A DNA stretch of 64,000 nt from Brachybacterium subflavum (GCF_009299795.1 NZ_VIGP01000005.1:248001-312000); one strand, 5' to 3'; shown: positions 44,890 through 54,250, numbered from the stretch's first letter. Numbers and translations are program-made. The notes: generated by a model not told the origin, from the letters alone.

Positions 44890-46271
44890 GCACCACGATC
44901 ACCTCCTCCGGCCTGGCCGGCGCCCGCCCGAGCGACGCCGGCCCGGCCGACGCCCGTCCGACGGACGCCACTCCGAGCGGCGCCTCTGCCAGCGATGCCC
45001 ATCCGATCGGCAGCCGTCCGACCGCGGAGGACCTGCGCGCCCGCTTCGCGCCCGTCCTCGCCGAGATCGCGGCCGGCGCGGTCGAGCGCGAGCGCGAGCG
45101 CCGCCTGCCCTTCGACGAGGTCCGCGCGCTCGCGGACGCGGGCTTCACCGCGATCACCGTGCCGAGCGAGCACGGCGGTGCCGGTGCCGACGTCGAGACC
45201 CTGTTCCGCCTGCTCATCGACCTCGGGGAGGCCGACTCGAACCTCCCGCAGCTGCTGCGGGCCCACTTCGCCTTCGCCAACGGCCTGCTGCTGGGCGACG
45301 AGGAGGAGGACCCGAGCGTCTGGCAGCGCCTGCTCGCCGGCGGCGCCGTCTTCGGCAACGCCAGCCATGAGCGCTCCACCGCCCGGGTCGGGGACCTCGC
45401 CACGACCGTCACCCCCGACGGCGAGGACTTCCTGATCAGCGGCGAGAAGGCCTATTCGACCGGCTCGATCTTCGCGGACTGGATCAACGTCACCGCGCAG
45501 ACGCCGGACGGCCTCCGCGCCCGCGTGACCGTGCGGCGCGAGGACCCCGGCGTCCAGGTGCGCGACGACTGGGACGGCTTCGGCCAGCAGCTCACCGGCA
45601 GCGGCAGCACCCTCCTGGACGAGGTCCGGGTGCCCGCCTCCCGGGTGCGGATCCGGGGCGCGAGCGCGGACGGCCGCCCGACCCCGCAGACCGCGTTCCT
45701 GCAGCTCGTGCTGTTGTCCTCGCTCGTGGGCGTGGGACGCGCGGCGCTGCGCGACGGCGTCGACTTCGTGCGCTCGCGCACCCGCGTCTACTCCCAGGGC
45801 AGCGGCGCCACGGCGGCCGAGGACCCGCTCGTCCAGGCCGTCGTCGGCCGACTCTCGGCGAAGCTCGCCGCCGCGGAGGACTCCGTGCTCGCGGCCGCCC
45901 GCGCCCTCGGTGCCGCGCAGGACGCGGTGATCCGCGATCACCGCGACGGGACGACCGGCTGCGAGCGCTCGCTCGCACTCATCGACGCCGCCGAGCTGCG
46001 CACCGTGCAGGCCCAGCTCACCGCCGTCGAGAACGTGCTCGCGGTGACCACCCAGCTGTTCGAGGTGGGCGGGGCCTCCGCGACCTCGCGCGGCCGCGCG
46101 TTGGACCGCCACTGGCGCAACGCCCGCACCCTGTCCTCGCACAATCCCGCGATCTACCAGGAGCGGGCCATCGGCGACCGGCTCCTCAACGACTCCGAGC
46201 TGCTGTACTTCTGGTCCACCGGCGAGAAGAAGAAGGGTGAGCCGAAGACGGGCGAGCAGCAGACGGAGTGA
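44886..46271 (+). CDS. Acyl-CoA dehydrogenase-fold monooxygenase (SfnB/DszC-like)
   Basis: A 461-residue flavoprotein with the acyl-CoA dehydrogenase fold. Features such as FDEVRALADAGFTAITVPSE, FGNASHERSTARVGDLATTV, GEKAYSTGSIFADWINVTAQ and the final RHWRNARTLSSHNPAIYQER match SfnB/DszC-type flavin-dependent sulfur or nitrogen monooxygenases rather than fatty-acid dehydrogenases. The N-terminal 35 residues are a low-complexity Ala/Pro/Asp repeat. As the last gene of the ABC operon it probably oxidises the imported compound together with the monooxygenase at 37889. The terminal hairpin begins in its stop codon. Confidence 0.85.
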   Translation: MSTTITSSGLAGARPSDAGPADARPTDATPSGASASDAHPIGSRPTAEDLRARFAPVLAEIAAGAVERERERRLPFDEVRALADAGFTAITVPSEHGGAGADVETLFRLLIDLGEADSNLPQLLRAHFAFANGLLLGDEEEDPSVWQRLLAGGAVFGNASHERSTARVGDLATTVTPDGEDFLISGEKAYSTGSIFADWINVTAQTPDGLRARVTVRREDPGVQVRDDWDGFGQQLTGSGSTLLDEVRVPASRVRIRGASADGRPTPQTAFLQLVLLSSLVGVGRAALRDGVDFVRSRTRVYSQGSGATAAEDPLVQAVVGRLSAKLAAAEDSVLAAARALGAAQDAVIRDHRDGTTGCERSLALIDAAELRTVQAQLTAVENVLAVTTQLFEVGGASATSRGRALDRHWRNARTLSSHNPAIYQERAIGDRLLNDSELLYFWSTGEKKKGEPKTGEQQTE

Positions 46272-46305
46272 CGCTCCCCGACTCCCGCGCGGCCGCGGGA
46301 GCGTC
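46270..46305. terminator. Hairpin between SfnB-like and macro-domain genes
   Basis: Arms gacgctccc and gggagcgtc pair over 9 bp around an 18-base GC-rich loop that itself contains GCGGCCGC. It starts within the upstream stop codon and lies 15 bases from the convergent gene's stop, so it can serve both directions. Confidence 0.6.
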
Positions 46306-46319
46306 TCAGCCGACCTCGA

Positions 46320-46868
46320 TCAGGCTCGCCATGACTTCTCGAGCGCGTCTCGATACGCCGTGAACGTCGCATCGTCGAAGAGCCAGACGCGGATCTCCTC
46401 GACGCCGCCGAGTGCGGCCGCCGTCTCGCGCACCGTGCGGATCGCGATCCGGGCGGCGCGCTCCACGGGGAAGCGGTAGACGCCAGTCGAGATCGAAGGG
46501 AAAGCGATTCTGGCCAGGCCGTTCTCCCGGGCGACCTCGAGGCTGCGCCGATAGCACGAGGCGAGCTGGTCGTCCTTCTCCTGTCGGCCGGCCTCGTCGG
46601 CCCGCGCCGACCAGACGGGGCCGACGGTGTGGATCACGTGCGCGGCGGGCAGGTCGTAGCCGCCGGTGATCTTCGCGTCGCCGGTCCCGCAGCCACCGAG
46701 CGTGCGGCACTCGGCGAGCAGCCCGGGGCCGGCGGCGTGGTGGATCGCGCCGTCGACCCCGCCGCCGCCCAGCAGCGTCGAGTTCGCGGCGTTGACGATC
46801 GCGTCGACCTCGCCGTCCGTCGTGATGTCGCCGCGGTGCAGGGTGATCGGGACCGTCGGCTCGCTCAT
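46320..46868 (-). CDS. Macro domain protein (YmdB-like O-acetyl-ADP-ribose deacetylase)
   Basis: A 182-residue stand-alone macro domain, predicted to bind ADP-ribose and remove O-acetyl or ADP-ribosyl groups. The ligand loops are [20 protein letters not shown] then [15 protein letters not shown], and [20 protein letters not shown]; these match the YmdB/MacroD class. ATG at 46868 is preferred; the frame continues upstream without a start of similar quality. It follows the quinone oxidoreductase on the same strand by 49 bases. Confidence 0.93.
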   Translation of the reverse strand: MSEPTVPITLHRGDITTDGEVDAIVNAANSTLLGGGGVDGAIHHAAGPGLLAECRTLGGCGTGDAKITGGYDLPAAHVIHTVGPVWSARADEAGRQEKDDQLASCYRRSLEVARENGLARIAFPSISTGVYRFPVERAARIAIRTVRETAAALGGVEEIRVWLFDDATFTAYRDALEKSWRA

Positions 46869-46917
46869 CAGCGCACTCCCCTTCCCGCGCCCTGCCTCGT
46901 GTTCGTGTCGCGCACGC

Positions 46918-47847
46918 TCACTCGCCGACGCGGACCACGATCTTGCCGCCGGTGTGGCCCTCCATGTTGGCGCGGAAGGCGTCGGCCGCCCGCTCGAGCG
47001 GGAAGGAGTCGGCGACGTCGACGCGCAGCTTGCCGGTGTCGACCATGTCCGCGAGGACGGCGAGGTCCTCGGCGTCGGGTCGCACCCACATGTAGGTGCC
47101 GCCGGACGCGGCGACCTCGGGGTCGGCGATCGAGGCGTGGCGCCCGCCGTCTGCGAGCACGGCGAGGGTGTCCTCCAGGACCCCGCCCACGTAGTCGACC
47201 ACGACGTCCACGCCGTCGGGCGCGAGCTCGCGCACGCGGTCCGCGAGGCCGTCGCCATAGGTCACGGGCTCGGCGCCCAGAGAGCGCAGGCGCTCGTGGT
47301 TGCGCTCGGAGGCAGTGCCGATGACGCGCGCGCCGAGGGCCACGGCGATCTGGACGGCGAAGCTGCCGACGCCGCCGTTCGCGCCGTGGACCAGCACGGT
47401 CGTGCCCTCGGCGACGCCCATGCGGGTGAGGGACTGGTAGGCGGTGAGGCCGGCGAGGGGCAGTGCGGCCGCCTGCTCCCAGTCGAGCGCCGCGGGCTTG
47501 CGGGCGAGGGTGCGCACGGGCACCGTCATCTGCTCGGCGAAGGAGCCCTGCTCGACCCAGTCCTTGCGGCCGTAGGCCATGACCTCATCGCCCTCGACGA
47601 CCTCGGTGACATCGAGCCCCACGGCCTCTACGACGCCCGCGACGTCCCAGCCCGGGATCGCGGGGAACTGGATGTTCATGAGCGGATCGAGGCCGCCGGC
47701 GACGATCTTCCAGTCCACCGGGTTCACGCCCGCCGCGCGGACGGCGAGGCGCACCTCGCCGGGCCCGACCTTGGGGGTGTCGACCTCGCTCACCTCGAGG
47801 ACATCGGGGTCTCCGTACGCGCTGTAAGTGATGGCCTTCATGTCCAT
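46918..47847 (-). CDS. Zinc-independent MDR family NADP-dependent oxidoreductase
   Basis: A 309-residue medium-chain reductase of the quinone oxidoreductase type. The N-terminus [33 protein letters not shown], the coenzyme motif [20 protein letters not shown] and [20 protein letters not shown] are diagnostic. There is no structural or catalytic zinc Cys set, so it is a quinone/enone reductase rather than an alcohol dehydrogenase. The substrate is unknown. Its upstream region contains a 16-bp inverted repeat at 47976-48024. Confidence 0.9.
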   Translation of the reverse strand: MDMKAITYSAYGDPDVLEVSEVDTPKVGPGEVRLAVRAAGVNPVDWKIVAGGLDPLMNIQFPAIPGWDVAGVVEAVGLDVTEVVEGDEVMAYGRKDWVEQGSFAEQMTVPVRTLARKPAALDWEQAAALPLAGLTAYQSLTRMGVAEGTTVLVHGANGGVGSFAVQIAVALGARVIGTASERNHERLRSLGAEPVTYGDGLADRVRELAPDGVDVVVDYVGGVLEDTLAVLADGGRHASIADPEVAASGGTYMWVRPDAEDLAVLADMVDTGKLRVDVADSFPLERAADAFRANMEGHTGGKIVVRVGE

Positions 47848-47975
47848 TGCGAACGCGCGCGGCGGGGGTGCGTATTCCGAGGGGCGGGCGGCACGGCAGG
47901 TGTGCCGACGGGTCAGGCGACGGGCAGACAGGTCCAGGGGATGCGCGTCCGGGGAGCGGAGATGTTCGTCGACGT

Positions 47976-48024
47976 CGCTGGGTGAGGCCTCGACGCGCAC
48001 ATGGGGTGGAGACCTCACCCAGCG
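47976..48024. repeat. 16-bp inverted repeat in divergent intergenic region
   Basis: Arms cgctgggtgaggcctc and gagacctcacccagcg pair over 16 positions with a single G-T wobble around a 17-base loop. Because both flanking genes point away from it, it is not a terminator for either; it could be an operator or the terminator of a lost gene. Confidence 0.6.
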
Positions 48025-48091
48025 GCTTCGGCGGAGCTGACTTCCCGCACGAGCGCGCCGGGACACCCTCGAAGGCGGCGCGAGATCTTGT

Positions 48092-48097
48092 TAGGGT
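48092..48097 (+). promoter_or_regulatory. Possible -10 box TAGGGT of the GH84 gene
   Basis: TAGGGT in a locally AT-richer patch (gatcttgttagggt) about 260 bases before the GTG at 48362. No good -35 was found. Confidence 0.3.
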
Positions 48098-48361
48098 GCC
48101 AAGGCGGATGTGCCGTGGGTCACCGCGGCCCCGGGTGCGACCGCGTGCATCGAGGATCCGAGCGGGTCGACGAGACCCTCTCCCCCTCCCCCGGACCCAC
48201 GAGAGGGCCGCTTCGGTCGGGTTCCGTGCCCGATCGGCCGTGATCCGGCACAGATCCTGACCAGACGTCCCCTCTCGTTCCCGCCCACTCCTGTCCGCCC
48301 GGCAGCCCGCCGGGCCGACGCCGCCCCGCCCCCATGCCACCCCACCCCGGAAGGCCGTGCT

Positions 48362-50899
48362 GTGAATCCTTTGACTCCCGATGGGCGTCCCGCCCGTCTC
48401 ACCAGCGACCCCGGCACCACCGACTCCACCGGCTCGTCCCGCCCCGCCAGCACCCCGCGCGGCGCGGCGGCCCGTGCCGACGTCACCCGTCGTCGGGCGC
48501 TCGGGCTCGCGGCGGCGGTCGGCGGCGGGGTCGTCGCCGCGTCGGCCGCCGCACCAGCCCTCGCCGCAGGGACCGCCACCGGCGGCGCCGCCGACGGCGC
48601 CCCAGCCCCCGCGTCTCCCGCGGAGGATCTCCCTCCCGTCCACCCCGTCCCCCAGAAGGTCACCGTGCTCGACGGGAGCGTGCAGCTCGCGGGGAAGGTC
48701 AGCGTGATCGTCGGCAAGGGCACCGACGCCGCCGCGCTCTCCGCCCTGCGCGAGGTGCTCGAGGACGCGGGCGCGACGATCTCGCTCATCACCGCCACCA
48801 GCGAGAAGACCACGGCGCAGGGCACCCGCATCCACCTGGGCACCTCCGCGGACAACCCGACGATCGCCCCGAACCTCAAGGCGCTCGGCGCGAAGGGGGC
48901 CGACGACCTCGAGGCCGAGGGGTACGTGCTGGCGGCCGGACGCTCGAAGGGCGTGCTCGTGGTGCTCGCGGGCCGCGACGCCGCCGGCGCCTTCTACGCC
49001 GTGCAGACGCTGCGCCAGCTGCTCGCGGGCACGAGCCGCCTGCGCCAGGTCGAGGTGCGCGACTGGCCGCTGATGCCGATCCGCGGATCCATCGAGGGCT
49101 TCTACGGCATCCCGTGGTCGCACCGGGCACGGTTGGACCACTTCCCCTTCTACGGCCGCCACAAGCTGAACACCTACATCTACACGCCCAAGGACGACCT
49201 GCTGCTGCGCTCCAAGTGGCGGGATCTGTACGAGGGGAAGGCGCTCACGGACATGGCGGAGCTCGTGGAGACCGCCACGAAGAACCACGTGCACTTCACC
49301 TACGCCCTCTCCCCCGGCAACGACATCACCTACGGCAGCGACGAGGACTTCGCGGCGACCGTGAAGAAGTTCGACCAGGTGCGAGATCTGGGCGTGACCA
49401 GCTTCTACATCGCCCTCGACGACATCCCCACAGACCTGAACGACGAAGACGCCGCCCAGTTCGACTCGCTCGCCGCCGCGCAGGCGCACTACCTGAACCG
49501 TCTGCAGGACGAGTACGTGAAGGCCAACGACCTCGAGCCCCTGCAGACGGTCCCCACGGAGTACTGGGGCTCGGACCCCTCGGACTACAAGACCGCCTTC
49601 GGAACCGGCATCGACCCCGACATCCGCGTGCAGTGGACCGGCGAGGGCGTGTTCTCCCCGCAGGTCACGGCGGATTCCGCGGCCAAGGCCGAGGAGTCCT
49701 ACCACTCCGAGCACCTGTACATGTGGGACAACTTCCCGGTCAACGACGGACGCCGCGACCGCATCTTCCTGAACCCCCTCGAGGGCCGGGACGAGACCCT
49801 GCACGAGCACTTCGACGGCTTCACCTCGAACCCGATGATCGAGCCGTACGCCTCGCTGCCCGCTCTCGCGAACTACGCGGACTACTGCTGGAACCCGCCC
49901 GCCTACGACGCCGAGGACTCCTTCGCCTCCGCGCTCGACGAGCTCGCGGGCTCCGATCGCCAGGTGCGGCGGGCGCTCGACGTCTTCGTCGACCTCAACG
50001 TGAACTGGCCCTACCGCGACGGCTCCCCGAAGGCTCCCGCGCTCTCGGCCGACGTCGAGCCGTACCAGGCGGCCTACGAGGACGGCGCGCAGGACGGCCG
50101 CGCGGACCTGCGCACCCGTCTGAACCAGATCACGACGCTGCCGCGGACCCTCGAGGCGATGGCCTCCCAGGGCTTCGTGGACGACACCAAGCCCTGGATG
50201 GTCGCGGCCTCGCAGTGGGCGCAGGGCCTGAAGGAGCACGACCGCATGCTCACGGCCCTCGAGGACGGCGCGCTGAAGAAGGCCTCGAAAGCCGCGGCGA
50301 GCGCGAAGGCCAGCTTCCGGGCGGCGACCGCCGCGACCGTCCCCGACCAGCGCGAGGACGGCGTGTACAAGGAGGACCAGATCACCCCGAGCGTCGGCGA
50401 CGGCGTGTTCGAAGTGTTCATCGCCTGGGCCTGGGCACAGCTGCGCGACGTGCTGCCCGACGATCCTTCGCTGCCCTTCGCCGGCCTGCCCACCACGGCG
50501 AGCACGACCCTGGACCAGTACAAGGACTACGCCCCCGCGCTCATGGTCGACGGCGACGAGTCCACGATGTTCTGGTCCTCGCGGGCGCCGAAGAAGGACG
50601 ACACGATCACCCTCGAGCTGACGACCCCGGCCGATCTGCGATTCGTGCAGCTGAAGATGGCGACGTCCGACGAGACGGCCGGCGACCAGGTCTACGAGGG
50701 CGTCGTCGAGAGCTCGGCCGACGGCGAGGACTGGTCGAAGATCGGCGCCCTGACCGGCGATCCGGTGTTCACGAAGGAGCTCGGGTCGGCCGTGCGCGCC
50801 TCCCACGTGCGCGTGCGCGTGACCGGGAAGAACCCCGGCGGGAAGTGGGTGCAGGTGCGCGAGTTCGCCGTCTCCGACAAGGTGCCCAGCGGGAGCTGA
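48362..50899 (+). CDS. Tat-exported GH84 beta-N-acetylglucosaminidase with C-terminal F5/8C module
   Basis: An 845-residue secreted glycosidase. A twin-arginine signal (TRRRALGLAAAVGGGVVAAS, residues 42-61) ends in APALA. A GH20b-like N-terminal domain with VHPVPQKVTVLDG follows, then the GH84 catalytic domain whose entry motif is RGSIEGFYGIPWSH (about 241-254) and whose catalytic Asp pair is FYIALDDIPTD (Asp353-Asp354). After a helical bundle the C-terminus (APALMVDGDESTMFWSSRAP, VRVTGKNPGGKWVQVREFAV) is an F5/8 type C discoidin-like binding module. Likely substrates are hyaluronan or N-acetylglucosaminides. GTG at 48362 follows GGAAGG. Confidence 0.92.
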   Translation: MNPLTPDGRPARLTSDPGTTDSTGSSRPASTPRGAAARADVTRRRALGLAAAVGGGVVAASAAAPALAAGTATGGAADGAPAPASPAEDLPPVHPVPQKVTVLDGSVQLAGKVSVIVGKGTDAAALSALREVLEDAGATISLITATSEKTTAQGTRIHLGTSADNPTIAPNLKALGAKGADDLEAEGYVLAAGRSKGVLVVLAGRDAAGAFYAVQTLRQLLAGTSRLRQVEVRDWPLMPIRGSIEGFYGIPWSHRARLDHFPFYGRHKLNTYIYTPKDDLLLRSKWRDLYEGKALTDMAELVETATKNHVHFTYALSPGNDITYGSDEDFAATVKKFDQVRDLGVTSFYIALDDIPTDLNDEDAAQFDSLAAAQAHYLNRLQDEYVKANDLEPLQTVPTEYWGSDPSDYKTAFGTGIDPDIRVQWTGEGVFSPQVTADSAAKAEESYHSEHLYMWDNFPVNDGRRDRIFLNPLEGRDETLHEHFDGFTSNPMIEPYASLPALANYADYCWNPPAYDAEDSFASALDELAGSDRQVRRALDVFVDLNVNWPYRDGSPKAPALSADVEPYQAAYEDGAQDGRADLRTRLNQITTLPRTLEAMASQGFVDDTKPWMVAASQWAQGLKEHDRMLTALEDGALKKASKAAASAKASFRAATAATVPDQREDGVYKEDQITPSVGDGVFEVFIAWAWAQLRDVLPDDPSLPFAGLPTTASTTLDQYKDYAPALMVDGDESTMFWSSRAPKKDDTITLELTTPADLRFVQLKMATSDETAGDQVYEGVVESSADGEDWSKIGALTGDPVFTKELGSAVRASHVRVRVTGKNPGGKWVQVREFAVSDKVPSGS

Positions 50900-50935
50900 G
50901 CGCGCGGAGCGCGAGGGGCGGGCGACCTCCCGCTC

Positions 50936-50987
50936 TGTGCGGGTCTGCGGACCTTTCGCGCGCGTGAATGGTCCGCAGACCCGCACA
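50936..50987. terminator. Perfect 18-bp hairpin after the GH84 gene
   Basis: Arms tgtgcgggtctgcggacc and ggtccgcagacccgcaca are exact complements around a 16-base loop. It lies 37 bases past the GH84 stop and before the convergent glycerophosphodiesterase, so it may stop transcription from both sides. Confidence 0.8.
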
Positions 50988-51045
50988 CACACGTGGTCCA
51001 CCACCGCGCACCGCGGCACGGGGCGGGGCTGCGGGGGCGGGACGG

Positions 51046-51107
51046 GTCGGCCGACGGGGCTCTGTGCGCCGGGCGCGAGGTCGGCCGACGGGGCGCTGTG
51101 CGCCGGG
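51046..51107. repeat. 28-base direct repeat, two copies, next to the GDPD stop codon
   Basis: Copies at 51046-51073 and 51080-51107 begin gtcggccgacggggc and end tgtgcgccggg; they differ at one base and have a 34-base period. The second copy abuts the stop codon of the glycerophosphodiesterase gene. Confidence 0.85.
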
Positions 51108-51986
51108 TCAGGCGACCGGCAGCGCGCCGGGGGTCCGTGCCCGGCGGTCGCGCTCGCGGACGACCCAGCCGGGGTCGTCGGTCGCGATCGAGGCGACGCG
51201 GACGGCGAGCGCCGCGTCGAGGTGCTCGGGCGTGTTCACGGTCCACACGTGCAGGCTCGCGCCGCTCGCGGACCACGCGCGGTCGGCGTCGCCGTCCTCG
51301 AGGGTCTGGATCCAGACGCTCACGCGCTCGGCCCGCAGCTCGGCGAGGACGGCCATCACCTCGTCGTCCACACCCGCGGCGAGCAGGCCGATCGGGACCT
51401 CCGGGGCCGTTTCGCGCACGGTGCGCAGCGCGTCGGGGTGGAAGGAAATGACCACGGCAGGCGGGGCCCCGTCGGGCAGGGGCATCGGCTGCGGTCCGAA
51501 GCGCTCGCGCAGGGCGAGGGCGGTCGCGCGCGCCGCGGCCGGGGCCTTGACCTCGACGATCGCACCGACGGGCCGTCCGGCGCCGCCCTCGCACACGTCG
51601 AGGTAGTCGTCGAGCGAGGGGATGCGCTCGCCGCCTCCCAGGTCGACGGTGTCCAGCTGGGCGCGGGTGAGGTCGGCGATGTCGCCGCCGCACAGGGGTC
51701 CGTGCGGGGAGGCGGTGCGGTCGATGCTGTCGTCGTGCATGACGACCAGGTGGCCGTCGGCGCTCAGGTGGACGTCGCACTCGAGGGCGTCGGCCCCGTC
51801 GCGGACGGCGCGGGCGAAGGAGGCCAAAGTGTTCTCGGGCGCACCGGCGGGGGCGCCGCGATGGCCGATGACGGCGGGGCGGGGAGATGGGCCGGGCGTG
51901 GAAGCAGTGCTGGGGCCGGGGGCCGCGCTGGGGCGGGCAGCTGCGCTGGGGCGGGCGAAGGATGTGCGCTCCATGACGGAATCCAT
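51108..51986 (-). CDS. Glycerophosphodiester phosphodiesterase family protein
   Basis: A 292-residue GDPD enzyme that would hydrolyse glycerophosphodiesters to glycerol 3-phosphate and an alcohol. The active-site segments are VIGHRGAPAGAPENTLASFA, ALECDVHLSADGHLVVMHDD and VGAIVEVKAP, the latter holding the third catalytic region. The N-terminal 35 residues are a low-complexity Ser/Ala/Pro repeat. No signal peptide is visible, so it is probably cytoplasmic. ATG at 51986 is chosen; a second Met four codons on (MERTSF) is equally possible. Confidence 0.88.
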   Translation of the reverse strand: MDSVMERTSFARPSAAARPSAAPGPSTASTPGPSPRPAVIGHRGAPAGAPENTLASFARAVRDGADALECDVHLSADGHLVVMHDDSIDRTASPHGPLCGGDIADLTRAQLDTVDLGGGERIPSLDDYLDVCEGGAGRPVGAIVEVKAPAAARATALALRERFGPQPMPLPDGAPPAVVISFHPDALRTVRETAPEVPIGLLAAGVDDEVMAVLAELRAERVSVWIQTLEDGDADRAWSASGASLHVWTVNTPEHLDAALAVRVASIATDDPGWVVRERDRRARTPGALPVA

Positions 51987-52179
51987 GCCCTCATCCTGTG
52001 CGGGTTCGCCGCGCACGACGATGCCGAGCGGGCCCACGTGGCGAAGTGTTCGCCGGATGTTCCCCGCGCGGCGACCGGGAGCCGGCACCCGTGCCCGCCA
52101 TGCCCACCGCCACCGGCCGTCACGAGACGTCCCCTGCCGTCACGCGCCGTCCCCGGCCGTCCCCGGCCGTCACCGGTCC

Positions 52180-53979
52180 TCACCAGCCGACGACGCTCGC
52201 GTACCCGGGGGCGCCGAAGACTCCGGTCGACTCGTCGAGGTCCTGCGTCCACTGCAGGTGCTTCGGCTGGTCGGACGGCAGTGCGCCGTCCTGGTCGTCG
52301 GCGAGATCGAGGTGCAGCACGACGTGGGCCCGCAGCCTGACCTCCGAGTGCTCGGAGTCCTCGTCGTCCGGGTCAACAGGGTCGACGGGGGCGGCGGGAT
52401 CGGGGGCGTCGAGGCCGCCGACATCGGCCGTGCCCGTCGCGCTCGCCTCGCTCCCGGTCTCGTCATCCGCCGAGGCCTCGAGCGGGAGGGCCCTCTTCCC
52501 CATCATGAGCTCCGCATCGCGGATCTCGATGCGGGGCACGTAGTCGGCGCGCGCCGCACCCTCGGGCCGGAAGGCGACGGGCTGGGGACTGCCGTGGTCG
52601 TCGGTGCCCAGCACCTCGTCGTCCTCGTCGCTCGCGAGGAAGGAGGCGGTGGCCCGGAACTCGACGGGCACGGTGTCGTGCGTGGTGCGTCCGCCGAGGT
52701 CGAGAGTGCCGTCGACCCCGAGGGTCAGTCCGCTGGGAAGCGTGTCGGCGTACGGGTCGATGATCGGGAAGAAGTCCTGCTGGGTCGCGGGAACGGTGGT
52801 CGAGGACCGGGGCTCGTCGCTGCGGAAGGCCGCCGCGTACGTCCCGTCGGAGACCGTGACCACGGCAGGCTCGCCCTCGGGCACGGCCACCAGGCGGACG
52901 GTCGTGCCTGCGGGATGGTCGTCGTCGGGTGCGGGCGGGGCGTCGCTGCTGAGACGGTCGAACACCTGCTCGGCGCTCGCCGTGGCCTCCGGAAGGTCGC
53001 CGAGGCCCCGGGCCTTCTCGTCGCCCACGGCGAGGGAGGCGGTGAGCGTGCCCTCCTCTGCGCCGCCCAGTGCGCCGTCGGTGCCCACCGGCAGGAGGCT
53101 GGCGAGATCCGTCGAGGTCCGGCGGGATCCGTCGGACCCGCCCCCGGCTGCCCCGCCGCCGGCGGGCGCACCCGAGCCGCCGCTCGTCGCCTCGTCGTCA
53201 CCGTCCCTGCCCTGCGGGTCCTTCACCCGGGTGTTGATGATCGTGATCGCCATGAGGCGAGTTCCGGGCGCGGGATCGTAGGGCTCGGCCGCGTAGCCGG
53301 CGTCGCCCGCGTCCTGGAAGACGACGAAGATCTCGCGGCCGGCGAGCTGGAGGATGCGGCGGCCGCCGTCGCCCGCGGTGTCGATGGTGCACAGGGCGCT
53401 GCCGGTGAGCATGCAGCCGCCGTAGGTCGAGCCGTCGTCGGCCGTCTGCGGGCGGGCGGGCACCTCGACGGCTTCCCCGGGAGCGAGCTCGGTGCCCTTC
53501 GGCGGGCCGATGGTGATCGTGAGGTCGGGCTGCGAGCCGTCGGCCGCACGCAGCTCGCCGACGCTGCGCGGGTCGACGTCGCGGAAGCTGCCGTCCCCTC
53601 CGAGGGTCAGCGCGACCTTGCCGCCCTGCTGGTAGAACGACGTGATCGGTGCCTGCTGCCAGAGGGTAGCGCTGTGGCCGGCGAGGCGCGTGGGGCCGCA
53701 GACCACGTCGTCCTGGACCGCACCGCCCTCGAGGTGGAGATAGCAGCCGGCATCGGAGGGGACGTTCGCTCTGGCCTTCCCCTCGGCGAGGCTCTCGCGC
53801 CACGCGTCGCCGATCGTGCGCAGGTCATCGGCCGGGCGCAGCAGGTTCGAGTGGTGGTACGTCCAGTCGGCGGGTTCGGGGACCGAGCATCCGGCGAGAG
53901 CCAGCAGGAACGCGATCGAGGCGGCTGCGGCGAGGCGCACGGGGGTGCGGCCGGACGCGGGTCGCCGCCTGCCGACCAT
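52180..53979 (-). CDS. Large lipoprotein of unknown function
   Basis: A 599-residue protein with a lipoprotein signal (RLAAAASIAFLLALAGCSVP, Cys31). The first half contains WTYHHSNLLRPADDLRTIGD, four cysteines that may pair, and a beta-rich stretch (TLGGDGSFRDVDPRSVGELR). A Gly/Ser/Ala-rich linker around residue 265 (GGSGAPAGGGAAGGGSDGSR) leads to a second beta-rich half ending in Asp/Pro/Glu low-complexity sequence and VVLHLDLADDQDGALP. I recognise no family. The leading 30 codons and lipobox are unambiguous; the rest is surface-exposed by inference. It is monocistronic. Confidence 0.75.
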   Translation of the reverse strand: MVGRRRPASGRTPVRLAAAASIAFLLALAGCSVPEPADWTYHHSNLLRPADDLRTIGDAWRESLAEGKARANVPSDAGCYLHLEGGAVQDDVVCGPTRLAGHSATLWQQAPITSFYQQGGKVALTLGGDGSFRDVDPRSVGELRAADGSQPDLTITIGPPKGTELAPGEAVEVPARPQTADDGSTYGGCMLTGSALCTIDTAGDGGRRILQLAGREIFVVFQDAGDAGYAAEPYDPAPGTRLMAITIINTRVKDPQGRDGDDEATSGGSGAPAGGGAAGGGSDGSRRTSTDLASLLPVGTDGALGGAEEGTLTASLAVGDEKARGLGDLPEATASAEQVFDRLSSDAPPAPDDDHPAGTTVRLVAVPEGEPAVVTVSDGTYAAAFRSDEPRSSTTVPATQQDFFPIIDPYADTLPSGLTLGVDGTLDLGGRTTHDTVPVEFRATASFLASDEDDEVLGTDDHGSPQPVAFRPEGAARADYVPRIEIRDAELMMGKRALPLEASADDETGSEASATGTADVGGLDAPDPAAPVDPVDPDDEDSEHSEVRLRAHVVLHLDLADDQDGALPSDQPKHLQWTQDLDESTGVFGAPGYASVVGW

Positions 53980-53996
53980 GGCCCCTCACCCCCTCG

Positions 53997-54018
53997 TCCC
54001 CGGGCCCGGGCCCGGGCG
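53997..54018. repeat. Self-complementary CCCGGGCCCGGGCCCGGG tract
   Basis: A GC-only palindromic run just upstream of the lipoprotein gene, closely matching the run at 8321-8345. Confidence 0.45.
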
Positions 54019-54238
54019 CGGCATGGTCGTCCGACGCCGGGACCGGCATGTCCGCGCCACGCTGGCGACGTCCGACACCGCGCGCCCGAGATGCCGCCTG
54101 CTCGTGCGTCGGCACGATCGGGCGCTCCGTGCCGATCCCTGATCGATCCCTGACGACCTTCACCCAGAGTAACCGCGGTCACATTCCCCGCGGCGGGCGG
54201 GCTGCGGAAACCCGATGGCCGTGCGCGCGGGGCCGACG

Positions 54239-54244
54239 TACGGT
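54239..54244 (+). promoter_or_regulatory. Leaderless -10 box TACGGT
   Basis: TACGGT ends 6 bases before the ATG at 54251. Confidence 0.55.
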
Positions 54245-54250
54245 GCCGCC

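Larger units (their letters stand above)
47848..48361. other. Long divergent intergenic region
   Basis: About 510 bases separate the quinone oxidoreductase and the GH84 gene. I find no coding frame with a plausible product. It holds a 16-bp hairpin (47976-48024) and a TAGGGT box (48092-48097) that could drive the GH84 gene with a leader of about 260 bases. Confidence 0.5.

Noticed and set aside
47585..51019. 1144-codon minus-strand open frame opposite the GH84 gene
   Set aside because: Repetitive Val/Gly/Arg/Leu composition without motifs, fully antisense to a clear secreted glycosidase.
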